Source: Acheta domesticus (taxonomy: Eukaryota > Arthropoda > Insecta > Orthoptera > Gryllidae). Taken from it: 64,000 nt of DNA. Shown here piece by piece: positions 58,960 through 64,000 of the stretch. The notes beneath the pieces were generated by a model. That model saw only the letters and a list, made by a program, of their open reading frames with translations, ran no database searches and was not told where the DNA came from. How positions within the stretch are numbered: position 1 is the stretch's first letter; every line of letters starts with the position of its first letter. The DNA lies in assembly GCA_031308135.1 (NCBI GenBank), contig JAHLJT010008756.1, positions 108,342,453-108,406,452 of the forward strand, given 5' to 3'. Both the position numbers and the translations under genes were made by a program.

Positions 58960-60840
58960 GGGAATGTTTTCTGATATCGTGCTTAGTATTTGTATAGCCC
59001 GTAAAGAAATTGGTTTTTGGTAGTTTCTTTTTGAAGCATAATTTTTTCTTGTGTCTGCATGTAAACTGGTAAATTTGATTCATAGGGTTGCCACAGTTAG
59101 CTGTAATTTTTATTATATATCCTACAACTAGATTTCTTCTTCTTTTATCCAGGGGAGGTAATTTAGCTTCCTGTAACATGCTTATTACCGGACTTGTTCT
59201 ATATGCTCCGCATATCAGTCTGGCACCAGTGTTATTGATAGGGTCGAGTATTCTTTTAATATTCTTGTTTGCAGCATCGTAGAATATACTGCCATAATCC
59301 CATTTTAGCTCTGATCAATGCCTGGTATGTCTTCTAAGCACTGTATAGTCAGCCCCCCACGCTGAGTGGCTTATGATTTTCATCAAGTTTAGTCTTTTGG
59401 TGCATTCACTTTCAAGTTTTTAATGTGAGGTATCCAGGATAGCCTTTCGTCAAGTGTTAGGCCTAAGACTTTCAAGGTTTTACATTGATTTATCTTATGT
59501 TCACCCAGGTTTAAGGATAGAGTCTTCTCAGTGGATCGTTTCCTGGAGAAAATGATGAATGTAGATTTCGTCTTCGAGAATTTTAGACCAACTTCAGTGG
59601 AGAATGCGAGAATGGTGTCTAAGATGTTTTGAGCTATAATGCTATTGATGACAGATGTTTACCTGTAATGCATATATTACAGTCGTCCGCGTACATGCTG
59701 ACTATCGCAGCGTGGTTTTTGATTTTGGTCTGAAGTTCATTTATTATCAACAGGAACAAGGTTACACTAAGCACAGAGCCCTGCGGTACTCCATTTGCCA
59801 ACATATACTTCTCTGATAAGGATCCTCTCACTCTGACATTAATGTACCTTTCTTTAATGAAGTTATTCACGAACTTAGCTATGTTGGCCTTTAATTCCAT
59901 GTTTCGTAATTATGTCCATGATACGTCTGCGCCAGACCATCTCATATGCCTTTTCGATGTCGAGACTTAATAACACTGTAAACATATTATTGGCGAATCC
60001 ATTGTAGATGCTGTTCTCGATACTGCAATGCTGTCAAAAGCAGATCGGTTCTTACGGAAACCGCTTTGATGGGGGTGATATTATCTGATGTTTTTCCAGG
60101 TACCATTTAAGTCTGTGGTTCACAACCTTCTCAAGTAATTTACACAGGCAACAAGTTAAGGCAATTGGTCTGTAGCTGTCTATTGAAAATTTGTCCTTAC
60201 CAGGTTTGTGAATTGGGACAATAACTGCTTCTGACCATTTTTGTGGAAAGACATTGTTTAGATATAAATAATTGTAAATGTCTAAAAGGACACTGATAGC
60301 TTCTTCAGGGAGCATACGGATAAATATGTTAGGTATTCCGTCGGGACCGGCGCTGGTGTCTTTTAGTTGACGTATATTGACCTTAAGTTCTCGAAACGTA
60401 ATGGGTGCATTCAGTTGTATAGAATCATCTATTTCATCTTCTTCTACTTCAAGGTTTAGGGGAGATCTTTCAGTTTCTTCTTTATGTTTCATGAAGCCAT
60501 CTGCAAGGTTCTTATCACTAGAATTAGAGGCGAAGCACTTTCCAAAGCTGTTCGCAATGTCGAACGGGTCTTCAATAACTTGACCATCTGGCATGTGTAT
60601 AAACTTCGGGTTATTTGTTCTATATTTTCCATCAATGGCGTTGATTTGCTTCGATGCCTCCGTGTAGTTCAGTTTACTGTTTAAGGATGATATGTATTCC
60701 TTCCAGCAGGTCCTCTTGGATTCTTTTATGGTTCTTCTAGCCCTGGCTCGTGCTGACTTAAACCTGAATTGATTTTCATTTGTTTTATGTTTCTTGAATA
60801 CATTGAACCAATGCTTGTAATTCATAACCGCCTTCTTCAC
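58960..60840 (-). pseudogene. I-clade ORF2 reverse transcriptase, broken
   Basis: The long frame 60,840-60,052 holds the linker and the first motifs: KDTSAGPDGIPNIFIRMLP, KWSEAVIVPIHKPGKD and DSYRPIALTCCLCKLLEKVV. After a frameshift near 60,060 the motif A region reads LLSLDIEKAYEMVWR (about 59,975-59,930). The frame at 59,900-59,634 carries NGVPQGSVLSVTLF (motif B) and SMYADDCNICIT (motif C, about 59,695). The thumb and connection follow in broken frames to about 58,960. This is the polymerase for target-primed reverse transcription. The catalytic Asps are intact but the reading frame is not. Confidence 0.87.
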
Positions 60841-60875
60841 ATTCCTTTGTCCACCAAGGTAGTTTCTTTTTACTT

Positions 60876-61893
60876 TTAGTATTTTTTGTTTTGGGTATAG
60901 TAATCTCTGCTGTAGACAGTATGAGTTCTGTAAAGTTGCTCAGAACTGTCATTTATTTGTACTGAATCGTCGATGTTTAATTTCTTTAGCTTCTGGACTT
61001 TGACTGCAATGATGTCTTGGTACAACTTCCAGTTGGCCTTTTTAAATATCCATCTGGGTACATAGATATCCTCAGGTGTAATAGAATTCTCATATGTCAA
61101 TGTTATGGGGGTAATGATCACTGTTGTGAAGGTCCTCCATCACATTCCATTTCAGATATCTCGCCAAAGTTGGATTGCAGATACTTAGGTCGATGCACGT
61201 TGAGTTTCCGCTGCCCACGTTGAAGTATGTAGATTTTCTGCAGTTGTTCAAGACCATTAAATCTTCATTATTCACAAAATCACCAACAATTTTTCCTCTA
61301 CGATCCGTTCTGCCTGATCCCCAAATCAAATTGTGACTATTAAAATCACCGACTATCAGTACCGCTCCTGATATTTGTGAATATAATTTGTCTAGGTGGT
61401 GATATTCTAGTTGAAACGCATTTGGGATGTATGCATTGCATAGATGAAAGCTACTACCGCCAATATACAGTTGTATCACACATACTTCTAGGTCACTTGT
61501 AATGGCGCATTCACTACATTTGATCGAGTTATGAACATAGATCGCAACACCGCCACTGGCATTTGCACAAACCAATCTGTTTTTATAAAAACATTGATAA
61601 CCTTTAATATTGAAATGGTACTTATTTTTGAAATTGGTTTCCTGAATGCACAGTATGTCATAGTTGTCATCTTTTAGAATCTTCTGAAGAAATTCATATC
61701 TGGTGTGAAAACCGTTCACATTCCATTGTAAAATTTTTATCTTCATGTTTGAAAATCTTCGCTTGTTATTTCGTTTGTCGGACGATTCTCTTGAAGAATC
61801 TGAGAGAACTGGGTCCTTCAGTTTCTTCATAATTCTGGTAAATCTTGATTTTATTCCTCTGTCAGACAGTAATGGGTATATTTCTTTAAGCAT
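60876..61893 (-). pseudogene. I-clade ORF2 N-terminus and endonuclease, broken
   Basis: The frame 61,893-61,090 begins with a lysine-rich stretch and, from a second Met at 61,745, the endonuclease: MKIKILQWNVNGFHTRYEFL, ILCIQETNFK, GGVAIYV, VGDFNSHNLIWGSGRTD, TCIDLSICN and HNSDHYP. These are the N, E, D..N and SDH motifs of apurinic-type endonucleases. Met61,745 is the better ORF2 start because the domain opens right after it. A frameshift at about 61,100 moves the rest (ITLTYENSITPEDIYVPRWI) into the frame ending at 60,876. Confidence 0.87.
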
Positions 61894-62100
61894 TTCAATT
61901 AGCTTCCCTGTCTCTTTGGTATAACTGAGAGATATTTGAAGGGATTACTTACACCGTATGTGTTTTCCAGGAAGTCTTTTAGTTGATCGTACGTGAGTAC
62001 ATTGTTTGACCCCTTCTATTCTTTCTTTCACTGGAGCTAGTTGCTCCACTATGCTCTTCTTAGTGCTGCCACTACTAATGGGGTTCTCCCTAGCGACCCT

Positions 62101-63017
62101 TCATTTTCTTTTTCTTATTTTGTTTTGCCGCATCTTTAATTCTACCTTGGGGATGGTTAAATTGTCCTTCCTGAAGTTCACTCGATTCATTGGTGGGAAC
62201 ACTTGTGATCTGTGATAAGGCTCTCTTAACAGGATTGCCTTGGTCGAGTGGGGGAATTCATGGTAACTGAGTACCTTGTCACTTTGTTCGTTGTCGGGGG
62301 AAACATTATTTTCAATTACGTCTTCTGATTGATTGGGGTTAACGTCTAAATTTTTGCAGTTTTTGGCAATGTGTCCTTCTTCCTTACAGTGAAAACACTT
62401 AATGATGCCGCTAGACATGTAAATCCAGTTTCTTTCTCCTTTGTATGTGATGAGTATGGCTTCAGGTATCTTGCTTACTGAATCTTCCGGTACGAACACT
62501 TGTCTACGGAAACTTAAGATATGAGTGAACTTCTCTTTACCGAAACCAGCTCTGAGAAATGACACTTGAGAACTGCGTATCACTTTTAGTTTGTCTAGTT
62601 CATCTTCAATTACTGCGTTAGGAATCATAGGATAAACATTTGAAATTACAATGCGCTTTTGCCTACTAACAAGAGAACGAATATTTTGGGAGGAACCTTC
62701 AATATTAATAGTCTTGTACTTCTCGGTTACATCATCTACTAACTGTTTACTGCTCAAAAATATACACACTCTATTATTTGAAATTTTGATGCATACGTGA
62801 TGTGACTAGGTGAAACAATCATTGCTAGTGCTTCTACATACCGTTCGAGGGGTGTGCTGTGGTCTTTGCCTTCAATTATAATACCTTGTTCCTTCTCCGG
62901 GTACATGGCATTGGCAACAACTCTGTTGTACCTTGGACGGTCGGTCTGGTTTCCTTCAACGGGCTGGCTCCTGTAGTCAGAGGCCTGCCCTCCGATAGCC
63001 GCTTCGGTATCGGCCAT
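62101..63017 (-). pseudogene. I-clade ORF1 (Gag-like, CCHC zinc knuckle), one frameshift
   Basis: The ORF starts MADTEAAIGGQASDYRSQPV (ATG at 63,017) and runs to about 62,785, where a one-base indel moves the frame (NRVCIFLSSKQLVDDVTEKY). The second part has RIVISNVYPMIPNAVIEDEL, an RNA-recognition-like segment, and IIKCFHCKEEGHIAKNC, a single CCHC knuckle with spacing C-2-C-4-H-4-C. ORF1 proteins of this group bind element RNA and form the particle that enters the nucleus. The basic C-terminus ends KMRQNKIRKRK before the stop at 62,101. Apart from the single shift the ORF is intact. Confidence 0.85.
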
Positions 63018-63143
63018 TTATTTCCTGTTCCCCATTCACAATGAGAAACAGGTAGGTCGTAATCAGAACAGTTCACAGACCGCGGAGCTACACTGAGCGG
63101 GCTACACGATATTGCCTCGACCACTGCTGCCGAGCGAATCTGG
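63018..63143 (-). promoter_or_regulatory. I-clade 5' UTR, likely internal promoter
   Basis: About 125 bases lie between the element's 5' end at 63,143 (minus strand ccagattcgctcggcagcag) and the ORF1 start. Full-length non-LTR elements usually carry an internal promoter here; that is a family expectation, and no specific motif was identified. Confidence 0.4.
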
Positions 63144-63500
63144 GTGCCTTCATTAAGCAACCACATAACACAAATAGCCCAACATTTTTACCAAAATCTT
63201 CACCCTTCCCCATGCTCCTTAATCTTCAGCCTTCGCAATGCTGCATCCCCACGTATTAAATCCAGGTATCCCAAAGACCAATTCAAACCACCGTAATCCT
63301 CCATAACTGTCAATTGATTGAACTGAAACAATCTTCAACATAGCTTCATTTACTTTAGCACAATGATTACGTTCTTCCAAGTAATATAAACCGCTGCTTA
63401 TGGATGGCGATTCCCAAAAAGTCAATAACTATGAACTGCATAATTTAACCCCTTCGAAATACAAGTACGTCGAACGAGAAGAAATAAATTTAAAAAAACG
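63144..63500 (+). pseudogene. Jockey-like ORF2 tail and 3' end, resumed after the I-clade insertion
   Basis: Directly after the duplicated GTGCCTTCATT the plus strand reads VPSLSNHITQIAQHFYQNLH and then RYPKDQFKPP. This continues the ...RRELKVPSF interrupted at 57,826 and matches the way Jockey-type proteins end. A 3' UTR follows, and aaataaatttaaaaaaacg at about 63,483-63,501 may be the poly(A) end. Confidence 0.7.
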
Positions 63501-63599
63501 AACATGAGACCTCCACCATTGTCTTAAATGTTTTTTCACATTATCCAGGAACAAAATTTATTAAAAAAACAATGGAATCATATTTTTTGAAAATTTGGA

Positions 63600-63990
63600 A
63601 AATGTTCGAGATGCCACATTTCCCAAAATTGAAAAATCGATTTCAAATCCAAGGGGCCGAAATATCAGCCAGATCGATTGAGAGAACAATTTGGAGAAAA
63701 TCGGCTGAAAGTTTTAGCCGCTAGCGTTGTTTGCAGACAGTCTGACGGGCAGAGACAGACGAACAGACGGACGGACAAACGTTTTGCCGTCATTCGATTT
63801 TTTGGTATCAAGGACTCACGAAACATGGATTCTAGCTACACCATGTGTTAGAGGATTTTTTTGTAAACTTTGAAACTGATACACTTTTTCTCTATAAGAA
63901 CTCTGTAATAAGAATTTTTCTGCCGAAAATTCACCGCATTTTGCGCAGCATTACATAACTTTCCCTCTTATCCCAAGCGAGAAAGTAAAA
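63600..63990 (-). mobile_element. Hairpin-ended family, left-end fragment
   Basis: In reverse orientation it holds agttttagccgctagcgttg, gacggacggacaaacg, ggtatcaaggactcacgaaa and acataactttccctcttatc. It ends gcgagaaagtaaaattcggg at about 63,990. The internal tandem units are missing. Confidence 0.65.
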
Positions 63991-64000
63991 TTCGGGATAA

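Larger units (their letters stand above)
57827..63143 (-). mobile_element. I-clade non-LTR retrotransposon, near full length
   Basis: The element is flanked by the direct repeat GTGCCTTCATT at 57,816-57,826 and 63,144-63,154. Minus-strand order is 5' UTR, ORF1 with CCHC knuckle, endonuclease, reverse transcriptase, RNase H, Cys/His-rich tail, 3' UTR with microsatellite, a terminal stem-loop (GTCGC...GCGAC, 57,851-57,880) and an A-rich tail. RNase H plus this order places it in the I group. Its ~5.3-kb length and both ends are preserved, but every ORF is frameshifted, so it is inactive. Confidence 0.88.

Noticed and set aside
63219..63425. 68-codon reverse frame (SYGGLRWFELVFGIPGFNTW)
   Set aside because: It looked protein-like, but the plus strand of the same stretch continues the interrupted Jockey protein, so this is antisense.

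Overview
The window looks like nuclear DNA of an insect. It has one spliced gene for a VPV-repeat structural protein of the kind found in insect cuticle. It also holds a dense mix of arthropod-type transposable elements (Jockey, I-clade, RTE, Penelope-like, Helitron, Tc1/mariner, MITE) in AT-rich DNA, and one assembly gap of exactly 1000 N. The insect order cannot be fixed from the sequence. All functional calls rest on motif recognition by eye; no database search was run.

Layout. 1-4.9 kb: the last two exons (441-646, 4446-4758) of the VPV-repeat gene, separated by a 3.8-kb intron with a degenerate ~214-bp tandem repeat and a retrotransposon-derived fragment. One frameshift interrupts the last exon. 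4.9-14 kb: no gene; a local repeat present three times, a tRNA-like SINE head, and a fold-back Tc1/mariner relic. 14-16.2 kb: two adjacent non-autonomous Helitrons. 18.9-31.6 kb: dominated by a family of repeats whose left end starts ACTTTCCCGTATAC and folds as a hairpin, and whose interior holds ~307-bp tandem units. One copy is split by a Penelope-like element that encodes a GIY-YIG domain. 32.7-33.3 kb: a reverse-strand Helitron. 34.9-37.1 kb: a non-LTR-derived repeat and a broken RTE reverse transcriptase. 39-39.7 kb: a MITE and a CpG-rich block. 41.0-43.4 kb: a 5'-truncated but open Jockey element with an intact 14-bp target-site duplication, the youngest insertion visible. 45.1-47 kb: a non-autonomous non-LTR derivative with an ATCA-type tail, a minisatellite and a CpG-rich block. 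49-50.3 kb: purine-rich and CpG-rich DNA. 52,627-53,626: the gap. 54.7-63.5 kb: a decayed Jockey-like element split by a near full-length I-clade element (57,827-63,143) with an 11-bp target-site duplication.

Only the VPV-repeat gene is a plausible host gene. Everything else with a recognisable coding signal is transposon-derived. The most unusual item is the hairpin-ended repeat family (about ten copies or fragments, no coding capacity), which I cannot place in a named superfamily. The nested insertions give a relative age order: the hairpin family is older than the Penelope-like element, and the Jockey-like element at 54.7 kb is older than the I-clade element.
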